In this document: positions 31,966 to 42,474 of the stretch, in pieces | How positions within the stretch are numbered: the first letter of the stretch is position 1 | Layout: each line of letters starts with the position of its first letter | Origin: Campanula takesimana | Taxonomy: Eukaryota > Streptophyta > Magnoliopsida > Asterales > Campanulaceae | Direction of reading: 5' to 3' | Length of the DNA stretch: 64,000 nucleotides | Assembly (NCBI GenBank): GCA_026119855.1 | Contig: JAOWBW010000445.1 | Location: 868,001-932,000, forward strand | Position numbers and translations under genes: made by a program | The notes under the pieces: model-generated | Told to the model about the DNA's origin: nothing | Seen by the model: the letters and a program-made list of their open reading frames with translations, nothing else | Database searches by the model: none

Positions 31966-32930
31966 ACTCTTAAAGATGTGCATAAAGGAAGAGATCGCTC
32001 AGTAATATATGGTGACAACAACAAGGGCACATAATTGGATTTGGACTAATCATAAAAGACAGTCTCAAGCAACCTGCTCTCCATATCACAATTATGAGAT
32101 AAAGGTCTGGAATGCCATATCACTTCAACGCACTGTTACATCAAGAATGGCGTTTCTGGACTAACTTTGCTCACAAGGACTCGTAAGACCAATTTTTATA
32201 TTATTGATCTTACCGCTATAATTTCTATTTACTAATCCTTGTTTTGTAGCAAAGAACATAAGTGAATGCAGCTAGCAATGGTATAAGCACCATGCCAGCT
32301 TAGTAAGCAGCCTGAGCAGTTTTCCTCCAGCAAGATTGCTCCAATATCAAAACGCTTACATCCGCTTCATCTTATATGCTTGGACCGCTCACTACTGCGA
32401 AGCTTTGGACCAACCAGTGGTATCTCTATGATATCCTGGCTGCTCTCCTTCTAAATCTCCAAACATAGAAGACATCAATAGAGTTCGACACTTCAATGGA
32501 ACAGAATTTATGAACAACGATGTCGCTCAATATTGTGAGAACCAACAAGAACCAACAAATGGTACTCTTCACAATTTCTCTGCTGCTGGAGTTCCGCAAT
32601 AAAATGGCGTTGTGGAAAGAATCGCTCGTTGATTGAGGATGGATAAACAATGATAGTAGAAGCAGTACTTCTAAATGTATTTCTGGGAAAAAGCTGTCAT
32701 CGGTGCATGTTTTACTCAGAATAAAGATCCCTCATCAACAAAGCCTACATCAATACTCCATACGATCTATGGAGAGAGAGAAAGCACCCAACATTACTTT
32801 CTTCAAGCTCTTTGGCTGCAAACACTATAGAGGTAAATTCGACGCCAAAGCAGATGAAGGTATTCTCGTTGGGTATGCCAATCATTCTATAAGCTTTTCA
32901 TGATCTTAGTAAGAAAAATCTCTAGTTATT
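31966..32930 (+). pseudogene. Copia-4 protease end and integrase remnant
   Basis: Right after the hAT, TLKDVHKGRDRSVIYGDNNK continues the protease region. Integrase is in fragments: a piece equivalent to NGTLHNFSAAGVPQ.NGVVER (32560-32625), then KAPNITFFKLFGCKHYRGKF, DAKADEGILVGYANHS at 32770-32890. Many stops. The GTPQQNGVVERKN-type catalytic Glu region is recognisable only across a frame change. Confidence 0.7.
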
Positions 32931-32943
32931 TTAGTATCTGTAC

Positions 32944-33255
32944 ATGCTACTTTTTGATAAGCATTCTCTCCTTGAGCCACATTTGGCTCCCAATGATTCT
33001 GATGACTCTGCTGAGCTTTTTAGACAGGTGCGCAGTAATTCTATTCCTGCGCAGAATATAGATCAAGCAAAATCAGAATCAAGTCCATCTCATGCGTATA
33101 CTCCAAATGCTGCGCCTAAAGTTACAACTCCTGATGCGCAAACACCTCCTCCTGCGCATGATGTTTCTCCACTTCAACAAATCACCTTTGATGATCGTGA
33201 TGCTGAAGCAAATGAAATACCCATTGATCTTCGTATTCCTATCATCTCAATGTAG
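32944..33255 (+). pseudogene. Copia-4 integrase-RT linker
   Basis: A 103-codon open stretch rich in Ala, Pro, Ser and Asp, with no domain. Several Ala-Gln pairs are encoded by TGCGCA or GCGCAG strings, showing that the element's hexamer preference extends into coding sequence. Confidence 0.5.
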
Positions 33256-33329
33256 GGGTTCGCACATCGAGAGCATCAAACTTTGCCGTGTAGCATTCGT
33301 TTATCTCTCATGTCGGATCAAAGAAGATT

Positions 33330-33840
33330 GATAGAGTGCCTCATATTTTAAGATGGATCGATGCTATGCAAGAAGTGCAGGAAAAGCTCATCCAATATTT
33401 AGCGCTTCAATGGGTGTTCGGAAACAAGATGGATAAGAATGGAAGCATCACAGAATCAAAGCAAAGAAAGCTTTGTATAGTCTTAAGCAAGCTCCAAGAG
33501 CATGGTACGATACGCTATCAAAATTCCTACTAAAGAAAGGCTTCAAAGCGCGGTAAAATCGATACAACTCTTTTTATTGCTAAGTATAATGATCACTCTT
33601 TACTTGTTCAAATTTATGTCAATGATATTATATTTGGTTCTACTAATGAGTCACTTTGTAAGCGCTTTGAAAAGCTAAAGAAAAGCAAGTTTGAGACGAG
33701 CATGATGGGAGAAATCGCCTTCTTCCTCGGGCTTAAAATCAATCAATTGAATGATGGCATCTTCGCAAATCAAGCCAAGTACACAAGGAACTTAATCAAG
33801 AAGTTTGGACTTGAATGCTAAAGTATACGACTCTTCAATG
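33330..33840 (+). pseudogene. Copia-4 reverse transcriptase remnant
   Basis: WIDAMQEVQEKL (start of RT), then LKQAPRAWYDTLSKFLLKKG near 33485-33540, and LLVQIYVNDIIFGSTNESLC with YVND in place of the catalytic YVDD. MGEIAFFLGLKINQLNDGIF and QAKYTRNLIKKFGLEC follow. The change of the first catalytic Asp to Asn would itself abolish activity. Stops and deletions are also present. Confidence 0.82.
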
Positions 33841-33879
33841 GCCACCAGCAACAAATTTAACAGACTTAAAAGGTAAAGA

Positions 33880-34410
33880 TTGATCAGACTATATCAAGGT
33901 ATGATTAACTCTCCTTTATCTTCTGCTAGTTGGCCAAGATATTATGTTGACTGGATCTGTGCGCACTATCATGCTAATTCTTCTGAAGCGCACATAACTG
34001 CTGTAAAATGTATTAGATATATTTTTGGCTCTGTTAACCTTGGACTTTGGTACACCAAAGATTCGAACTTTAAACGTGTAGGTTATTCAGATGCGGACTA
34101 CGCAGCGTACACCATTGACAGGAAGAGCACAAGTGGAACATGTCATTTCCTTGGAAATCGACTTATAGATGAAGCAGAATATATTGCTGCTGAAAGCTGC
34201 TGCTGCCAAATCTTATGGATGAAGCAACAACCTGTGGACTATGGGATTCATGAAGAGAATTATACAATTCTCTGCGATAATATGTCCACCATAGCAGTTT
34301 CCAATCCTGCCAAGCACTCTTACCAAGATCATCAACATCTAATATCATCTCCTCAAGAATTAACAAGTGATCTCTTGAAAGGAGAAATGGGTATGCTTAA
34401 TCTTAGCTAA
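33880..34410 (+). pseudogene. Copia-4 RNase H region
   Basis: A 176-codon frame with AVKCIRYIFGSVNLGLWYTK, VGYSDADYAAYTIDRKSTSG, TCHFLGNRLID, then EAEYIAAESCCCQILWMKQQ and ILCDNMSTIAVSNPAKHS. These are the copia RNase H motifs in order. A short deletion removes the SWSSKKQ region between LGNRL and EAEYIAA. It ends pol; 4.2 kb of extra sequence follows before the LTR. Confidence 0.82.
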
Positions 34411-34469
34411 CTTGTCCATATGATTTATTGATACTAATGTATTTGCTTGATAAGTGTGCAAAATAGGTT

Positions 34470-35250
34470 AAGTTTCATGCGCCCTGCGCAACACCTGCGC
34501 AAATATATATCTGCGCATGAAACAACAGTTCTGAGATTTATAGAATCTCTGCGCTATCAATGCGTTGCGCATGACTATCCATGCGCAAATCATCGTGGAC
34601 CGCAGGTAAGTGTTCTATTCATTAGATTTTGCACATAGGTCCTTGACTGAAAAGTCAACGCTGAGTCACAAGGGTACTTGTGTAAATTAAATTTTCCCGC
34701 GCTTTTATTTTTTGAATTTTCTTCGGAAATTACCTTTTTACCCTTGCGCATGTCCCATTGTCATTTAATGCAAACTGTAATTCATGACAGCGCACCTTAC
34801 GAATGTCTGCTCACCATTAAATAAGGAAGGTGATGCGATAGCCGTCAGCCTCTTTTCGCTGACACACGCGCGCGCAAAGACTGCGCACGCGCGTTCCCCA
34901 TTCGGCCACGTCACCCTGCTAACGTGCGCCCGTCCTTTCACTGACTCACCATTTATGAGGAAGTTGACTTGACAGTGACCGGCTTAGGACTTCACACGCA
35001 CACACGCGCATAGGCCTGCGCACGCGCGTTCCCTTTTGTGACACGTGGTATCGCTATCCTGCGCCACTGCACTTTTTCTCAGCTATCGTGCGCCTAACAT
35101 CTCCTTCCCTACTTAAACCGTTTCTCTCTCTACTTCTCTCTTCCCTCTAAATTCTCTCTCACTCTCTTTCTAACCTCTGCTCTAAACCCTCATTTCTCAT
35201 CTCCTGTTCTTTTCTTCAACCTCAACCTTTCTTCTCTCTAAACCATTTCA
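34470..35250 (+). promoter_or_regulatory. Possible internal promoter and leader of the Copia-4 extra ORF
   Basis: 34470-34600 has five exact TGCGCA hexamers, and 34860-35040 has two copies of a TGCGCACGCGCGTTCCC word. From 35100 a TACTTAAACC box is followed by about 130 bases of almost pure C/T sequence, as in plant core promoters with a Y patch and a pyrimidine-rich 5' leader. It ends at ACCATTTCAATGGCG (ATG 35251). Inference only: no transcript data. Confidence 0.4.
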
Positions 35251-38106
35251 ATGGCGCCTAAGAAAACCAAAACTCAACCAGAAATCATCATCTCTGACTC
35301 TTCTTCGCACTCCAATCCTGGGAACTCTCACGAAGAAGAAGTAGAATGACAATCAAGGCATCCAACCATCAAAGACATGGTATGTTTCACTATAACTCCT
35401 TATTTTTCCGCCATTGTTGTTATTGGAGGTCTCAAGACTCCCTTTTTCGATTTCTCCCTTTTTTGTTGATCATTTTTGAAATCGATCGTTGTGTTGTGTT
35501 CGTATTTGCCTGATCTATTCTTTCATGTAGTTTATTTCATGATCAATGGTCGTTACATATGTTTTTCGTCAATTTCTGTGCTCCGTAACTTCCTTGGCAG
35601 ACGAACCATTTTTCTGAATTTCTGGGTTTGTTTCAATGTTGTTGACTATACTTTTTACATGGTTGACTTCGTCCTGTTCACGCCGTCATTTCGATGTATT
35701 TTTTGTTGAATTTTGTCAACTTTTGTTTTTCTGTGTTCTTGGGTGTTCTTCATGTTCTTAAATATTCTTTCTTATTTTTTTAATATATTTTATTTGGTCT
35801 TTTGTTTTATCCCCAAGTATTTGTGTTATGCGCATAGTTTTCTGCGCATAAACATTTTTTTTGCTTATCATGGAACTTGTGCCAAGGTATATCTGCATTA
35901 CTTGCAAATGCGCATAGCTCCATAAGCAATAGGTTGTCTAATTCTATTTATTGTTTTACGTAGGGACACGTGTACTTCATTCCGGGTTGGGAACTTATTC
36001 AGGCAGATCTCTCTTTAGATGCGATTGGTCGTCGTCTGCTTCACCTTCTCAGCTCCTCCGGCATTCTTCCTTTATTCACTCTTGAGCAATCCTTCATAGT
36101 GCCTGCGCTGGTAGATGAATTCTTCAAGACAACAAGAGTTGTTCCGGCTCAACTTGAAGGCAAGACAACAGAAATGATCATGGCCTCCGTTCAGCGCAGT
36201 GATGTTATGGTTCACCCCAATCACATTCGCAGCCTCCTAAACTTCAATGTTGATAGTTCTTCAGTCAACTATGATGAGGCTCATCAAAATGCGCTTGCAC
36301 AGAAGCTCATTGGCATCCCTTCTCTTAACAAGAAGTGGCCGATGTATAATAGAAAGGAATTTGGTGAGGTGATGTATCACCTGTGCACCCTAATTGGAGA
36401 TTCCCTCAACTGCAAGAATGGAAATAATGGACATTTCATCTCAAAGCAGTGGGAATACTGCGCAGCCATCTTCAACGAAGATCAACTTGACTGGCCGCAG
36501 ATTATCTTCAATGAGATTGTGAAGGGAATGACCAGCTATGAGAAGAAGCTGAACGCAGGGAAGACCAAATACCGAACTCACTGCAGACTGCTAACCAAAC
36601 TCTTATTGAATTATGGTGAACTGGCCACCTATGTTGAAGAAAAGTCAATCAAGAAGCAGTCTTGCGACGCAAAGTACTACTCCAGAGTACACCTCCAGAA
36701 TTTGCGCAGTGAGATAGGTAACGCTGATTACTATGAAATCTGGCTGTCTGATTCCGCTCCCAACAAGGAACCCTGGATAGGCCCAATTCCTGTGGCCAAG
36801 TCCAAGAAGAGTGCAGGAAGATCTACAACTGATGCTGCGCAAGAGACCGCAGAAGAAGCGTATAATCGCAAGGGGAAGGGCATTGCTCCGCCCAGTAGCA
36901 AAAAGCTCAAGGATATTCCTTTGGTTCAATCCACCAAAGGGATTTCATTCAAAGAGGCTGATCCTTCCAGCAATCCTGCTCCTGCTCCCTCAAAGCCAGC
37001 TACAATGAAGCGCAAAGCTGATTTTCGTGGTGATTCAGATGATGCTGCAGTTGAGGGGGAGCAGATGCCCAAAGCCTCTCAAGAAGCCATCCCCAGTGCT
37101 GATATCGCACATATCCCCTCTCGTCTTAAGCAGAAGGTGCGCAGCAGCGCTAAAGGATTGAAGAAGCACCGCACTAGTTCCGCAGCCACTGACAGCAGTG
37201 ATTCTTCTCCAGTTCAACCTCTATCTTCAGCTCCTGAGACTCCTACTTCCTCTTCAGCTGAGCTGCGCCAGATCGTACAAAGCTTGCATTCTGTTCAAGC
37301 GAATCAAGTCGCTACGCAGCTGCAGCTAAATCAACTCCTTACTGCTCAAACTGCTTTATTGTATCGTCTTGATATGCAGCGTTTGGAGATTGATACCATT
37401 AAGGGGGAGAAAGCTTCCAAAGAGGAAACAAAGGCAAGGGAGACAAAGGAAAGCACGGAGAGTGCTAAGACGGAGGCAAAGGCAAGTCCATCTGAGCCTG
37501 CGCAAGAAAAAGTTCCTATCACTTTGGATCATCTTATCCTGGACTCCCTGAGAACCATCAGCGCCCAGCTTGAAAATGTCTGCGCACAACTCAAAAATGT
37601 GTGCACCCTTGGAGCGCTTGATGGTGGACTCAGGGACATTCTGAAAAAGCTCAAGAAAACCCTTGCAGATGGGTTACATAGAGGATTTGATGATCTTCAA
37701 GCTCAGATGGAGGCTCAGATAGAGAAGATTGAACAAGGAGGCTCTGCGCATAATATTGAAGAAGTGCGTCGATGCATTGCTAAGTCCATGACATATTTTT
37801 TCTTCTGCGTTCAACGACAAAATGGACTACGCAATGCTAGACATTCAAGCCAGCGTCAACACTCAGCGCCTCCATACCGACTCAAGATTAGAAGCTACGC
37901 AAACTGCCATCCTGACGGACAGCAGAGCAAAATTCAGAGAGCTAGTGGATGACAATGCTGACATGCGCAGAGGAATGAACACTTATGTTGGTAAAGCTGT
38001 TGAGTTCCAGGACAAATTTTAAAATTTAAAGGTGGAACTCATGAACAAGTTCAACAGTCTTCAAAATGAGATGCGAGAAGCCCTGCAACGGATCAACATA
38101 GATTAG
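35251..38106 (+). pseudogene. Copia-4 extra ORF (Sirevirus env-like / plant-transposon-protein type), spliced
   Basis: Exon 1 (35251-35379, 43 codons) starts MAPKKTKTQPEIIISDSSSH, with a TGA at codon 33 (35347-35349). An intron of 584 nt, GTATG...TACGTAG (35380-35963), joins it in frame to exon 2, which is open for 660 codons. Exon 2 begins GHVYFIPGWELIQADLSLDA. A globular N-terminal domain (residues about 1-230; FIVPALVDEFFKTTR, WEYCAAIFNEDQLDW) resembles what I recall of the 'putative plant transposon protein' domain. A Lys/Ser/Pro-rich linker and a Gln/Glu-rich coiled-coil tail follow. Near 37795 a T-run shifts the frame and the tail continues in another frame to 38106. No transmembrane segment or signal peptide is seen, so 'envelope' is only a positional name. 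Confidence 0.65.
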
Positions 38107-38638
38107 ATTTCCTTTGTAAGTATTATTTTTGGAACTTTTTGATTCTTTGTGCACAGTATGTTTTATGCGCTTTTATTTCGTGCGCTTTTGTTTTTGTGCA
38201 CACCTCTTCTGTTTTTCCTCTTTAAAACTTGTACTCTGTAACAGTCAATCCTTCAAAGTTTTAATGAGAAGAATGCATCATTTAGTTTTCACAAAACCTT
38301 GTTCAATTCAAACTCTTCGTTTGTGGAACATTGAATGCATTATTACTTAAACTCATGCGCATAATCTTTACTGCTCATGTTTTCTACGCATGATGTTTAA
38401 ACATTCAGTTTAAACGCATACTTAAAACTTCATCTCACACTATTTGTATGCTCTGAATAATATTTCTATCTTTCCTATCTTGTAAGTTTTTAATCTTTTA
38501 GATAGACTAGAAATCTATGACATTGGCTAGTGTGTGCATTGACTTGAGGCATGATTTACCATTCACATTTTTATGGACATGTTATTATCAAGTACAATGA
38601 ATTGCCTTTGCTATAGTAGGTAATGGCATCAATCATTT

Positions 38639-38648
38639 AGGGGGAGAT
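38639..38648 (+). other. Copia-4 polypurine tract
   Basis: AGGGGGAGAT directly before the 3' LTR start TGTTGGG. Confidence 0.88.
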
Positions 38649-40307
38649 TGTTGGGTATGCTTATCACTTGACCCTCCTACATTTGTTAGAATTGATTGAC
38701 ACCATCACCTATGAGTATTTTTATGGACTTTAGGACCTCATGTAAAGAAGTTTATAACTTCATTTTTAGCCAAGTCCTTTTTATAGTATAGGCTTAGATT
38801 ATAGGACTTGAAGCTTTAAAGATCGAAGATTTCCTAAGCAGGATTCATTTCACTACGCAGAATGTTCTCTGCGCAGGTCGCCACTGCGAATAGATATCTT
38901 GCGCAGCCGTTTGACCCTGCTCAAATTTCAAGATCATATTTCCTACTCTCAAGATATCTGTGTGACCAAGCATGGTGCGCATGTTGCTCATGCGCTGAAT
39001 CCATGCGCACCGGCAATGCGCATGCCTTTGTGCGCGGACACAACCTTGGTCAAGTTCCTCATCTCCTGATCTCACATTCTAGAAGCTTGGAAAGCGTCAA
39101 GACAAGCTACGCTTTTTGGATTGAATAAAAATGCTGAGGTGTGCACAAACGACAAAATAAGCACATTCAGCAAAACCATTGGTGGAGACACGCTTCAAAG
39201 AAATATCTCAAGTGAAGACAGCTGTCAACCTTCTAGAAGAAGTTTTTGAATTTGGTCTTCATGCTCAGTCTCCAACGGCTCTATATACCTGCGCACCAAT
39301 CATATTGTGCCAGGTCTTCAACTTTGATCAGAGCCCCAACGGCTATAAAGGACAGCTGCGCGCCAATCACTTTGTGCCAGCTCATTGTCCTTGCTCAGAG
39401 CTCCAACGGCTATATTCAAGCTCTCTGCTATAAATAGCCTGCTCATCATCATTTCCAAGCGGCCTTTAATAGCCCATTCATCAGGCCCTTTTATCAAGCC
39501 CCTCTTGTTGGCCATTATGCTTCAGAGCTCGAGTTTCATGCTTCACTGAGAAACCATGAAGATCTGAAGACTGCTGCTTAGTATTTCCAGATTCTTTAGA
39601 ACAGCCTTCAAGATCTTCAAACCTTCAAACTCCAGCTCATATCACAAAGCCTATATCACCAGAATTCTTGGTGCTCTTCATCTTTCATATTCATAGAGCC
39701 TAGAATTTCTGTCACACACACACCTCTTGAAGCTTTGATCATTTTGATCTAACTTCTTGAGATACACCGGTTTAGTCTAGGATTTGTTCTTCATAGATAA
39801 TAGATCTTGAGTTAGTATTGAGCTCAAATGTTGTAATTTGGAATACTCTCTCATATAATAAGATCTCCATTAGAAATTCAAGACTAACCATCTTGGTAGA
39901 GGATGTAGATCTTTCATCGATCGAACCTCTCCAAATAGCGTGTTCATTATACTTACTGCATATTTCCTGCTTAACTATTTATGAACTGCTTTGTTTGATC
40001 TTTCAGATTGCTACACTCTGATGTTGTAATTGTTATTGCTCTTTTGCCTTAGAATCCTTTTTGCGCCACTCTTTAGCCTCATACTTAGTGCGTGCGTTTT
40101 TATCTCTGTGCAGTATACCCTGCGCAGAGCTGCTTTAAATTTCCGCTGTGCATTTCACACTCTTACTGCGCGCTATACTTAGCCAAAATAAGAGTTGTGC
40201 GCATCTGCCATTGAATTGCAAAAGGGTTTGAAAAGAATTTTAAAACGCTATTCACCCCCCCCCCCTCTAGCGATTTTCACACCCTTGTTGCCCTTTAGGG
40301 ACTAACA
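38649..40307 (+). repeat. Copia-4 3' LTR
   Basis: 1659 bp, the same length as the 5' LTR with few substitutions (for example TATCAC for TATCAG near the start). Followed by the TSD GTCCG. Confidence 0.93.
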
Positions 40308-40817
40308 GTCCGTCTAAAAACTTGTTTTTTAAAAACTTTTCTTTTTAATTTATATTATTACGCCATATATTTTTTTACTAAATTATAAATTTAATTTTAA
40401 TGTCTTTATTATCTTTTAAATTTTTTTTTTTGAATTTCTCAGGTTTAAAAATAAATAAATAAATAAAACTCGTTAAAACCCGTTGGGTAAAACATAAGGG
40501 TTTAAGGGCGGGCCGAGCTTGAGACTTGCAAGAGGGATGGATCGGGTTTAGCCCGCGGGCTCACACTTCACGAACGGGTTTAAACCCGTTTACTCGCGGG
40601 TTTGATCAAACAAGGGCCAGGCCGGGCCGGACTACCCTTATGCCCATGTCCAGTCCTAACATGAAATAATGCCTAACAACTTCCTTTAACATTGTAGTAA
40701 GTTGTTTATAACTAACGAGTACACATTCTTGGAGTACACATTTCATATTTGGTGGCTTGCTATAAATGAATACTCCATATTGATGCATAAAATCTGAACA
40801 TAAACCATTCTAGACCG

Positions 40818-41000
40818 AGTAATGCTAGGGGCACAAAATAAACTCACAAAATTTTGCTTACAAAATGAGGTGACGGTATTTTATTGGTTGCATCGATAAT
40901 GGACCCGCCACACTCTGCTTAAAAATACTAATAAAATTATTACACCTAGGATTTTTTGAGCATGATTTTGTGACTTTTTTACGCCCCTAGTATTATTCTT
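40818..41000. mobile_element. MITE with about 30-bp inverted ends
   Basis: AATGCTAGGGGCACAAAAT at 40822 and its complement-like ATTTTGTGAC...GCCCCTAGTATT at about 40962-40993. No coding capacity; TSD not resolved. The rest of 40661-41280 shows no gene. Confidence 0.55.
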
Positions 41001-41280
41001 CTAGGCCAAAGCGTTGAGATGCTATACTACTATTTCTCAAACTAAATGTCTATTTGTTTTAAATAAAATGACTCAAAATAAATATCTATTTTATATAATA
41101 ATAAAAAAATTATATGTAAATATTTATTATCATTTTATTTATTAGTTGGAGATTCGAAACAATTCTTCCTTAAATTAACTTAAGTAAAATGCAACTTTAT
41201 GCTAATCCAATATCAAACCATCAAAATAGAAAAAGTTTCCCCATTTAACATGAACCCCAAAAAGTTCAAAAATAAATAAT

Positions 41281-41765
41281 CTCTCCGCCTCATACTTATC
41301 GTTACTTATTTCCATTTTGGATATCCCATACTTATTGCTACTTACCCAAAATGTTTATTTTTCTCTATCCTATCCACTCACAACAATTATCCACTAACTT
41401 ATTTTCTCTCTCATACCCACTCACAACGCTTACTCCCTCCGTCCCCAAATACATGTAGTTTAAGGGGTTGAAATTTGACCCAAAATGTTTGTAGTTTTGC
41501 TTTTATCCAGACATCTTTGACATTGTTTGTCAAATATACCATTATTTATTATGATGGTAGTTGTCATTGTAAAAGCATTTAATTATCTTGCTACTTGAAA
41601 TATTTCAAGAGTAATTTAGCCCATTAGACATACATTGATTGTTTTCCTTAATTTGTGTGAAAATTCTAGAACTACAAGTATTTTGGAACGGAGAAAATAC
41701 TTTTTAAACATATTTTCTTAATCTCTGTGCTCTCTCATAATCTGATAGCAATAAATATGGAAAAA
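41281..41765. mobile_element. Nested pair of Stowaway MITEs
   Basis: The inner element 41433-41697 has TA duplications at 41431-41432 and 41698-41699 and ends CTCCCTCCGTCCCCAAATAC / GTATTTTGGAACGGAGAAAA. The outer element (about 41281-41765) belongs to the same family as 15174-15396 (CATACTTAT..GTTACTTATTTCC, and AATAAATATGG at the right). The outer right end is replaced by a poly-A run. Confidence 0.72.
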
Positions 41766-42133
41766 AAAAAAAAAAAAACGAGTAAATGTTGTTGGTTTGC
41801 CACAAGTGAAAAACAACCACTTTACACATACTTTGCTGGTGCAGTGAAGTGAAGTGTTAATAATACATACAAACAAAACAAGAAGGAAGATTTCATTTGC
41901 ATAGGGTCTAGTCCCAAAGTGTAACGTTAACATTTAAATTCGAATTCAAATTTTAAATACTAACGCAACACGCCTGTGAGAATTCCATTTAATAACAAAC
42001 CAATTATATTCCCCCAAAAACCCAAAGCCCCCAATTACATCACAGTCACAGCCACTCACAACTGAATTCAAGGGATACACAGTACAGTGGGCCCCCACAC
42101 CTTTGTCCGCTCCTAACGAATACCAAGCTCCGA

Positions 42134-42250
42134 TCCAACGGCCCAGATCACTCCCCCCAATTCAAATCTCCTCCGTTCCCCGCCCAGCGCCTCCAACCTT
42201 TAATAAAATCACACACATTATATACTTTCCATAACAGCAAACAAAACCTC
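42134..42250 (+). promoter_or_regulatory. Cyclin A promoter region
   Basis: TCCAACGGCC at 42134-42143 matches the mitosis-specific activator (MSA) consensus YCYAACGGYYA except for its last base; TCCTAACGAA just upstream (about 42110) is a weaker match. MSA elements are bound by three-repeat MYB factors and drive G2/M expression of plant cyclins. A TTCCCCGCCCAGCG stretch at 42175-42188 is E2F-like but imperfect. A TTATATAC box lies near 42218, about 255 bp before the ATG. Confidence 0.5.
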
Positions 42251-42474
42251 ACTTTGAAAAGAAAAGAAAAGAAAAGAAAAAAAAACCCTTTTCCATGATT
42301 TTGAATTTCAATTTCAATCATTTGATTTCTTTCGATTAAAACCCTACTGGGTCTTTAAGCTTGGGAGTTGGGAGTTTTTTTTTTTCGATTGAATTTGGAT
42401 AAGGGTTTTGTTTTGTTTGTTCTGTTTTTGGAGTTGCCGGAGATTTTGATTGTTTGGTTGATTAATTGGTGAAG

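Larger units (their letters stand above)
25518..40307 (+). mobile_element. Copia-4: 14.8-kb Ty1/copia (Sirevirus-like) element with extra 3' ORF
   Basis: TSD GTCCG at 25513-25517 and 40308-40312. Two 1659-bp LTRs, PBS 27179-27190, and polypurine tract before 38649. The LTRs look about 98% identical, so the insertion is recent. Order: decayed gag, protease (split by a hAT), integrase, RT, RNase H, then 4 kb with an extra long ORF. A long LTR and an ORF between pol and the 3' LTR are Sirevirus/Maximus-like features. The hexamer TGCGCA is strikingly frequent in the LTR, after pol and in the extra ORF. Pol has many stops, so it is not autonomous. Confidence 0.92.
25328..40652. mobile_element. Non-autonomous hAT element, split by Copia-4
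   Basis: Exact 8-bp TSD GTCCTAAC at 25320-25327 and 40653-40660. Terminal inverted repeats TGGAGATGGGCAT and ATGCCCATGTCCA. Without Copia-4 it is about 530 bp: left arm 25328-25517, right arm 40313-40652. The subterminal regions are full of CCCGCGG, GGGCTTAGCCCG and AACCCGTTT words; the middle is AT-rich and non-coding. hAT-type by TSD length and TIR style. Confidence 0.88.

Noticed and set aside
35251..38106. Interpretation as a true viral envelope gene
   Set aside because: No signal peptide, furin-like site or membrane segment is visible; the tail is coiled-coil. Only its position matches env-like ORFs.
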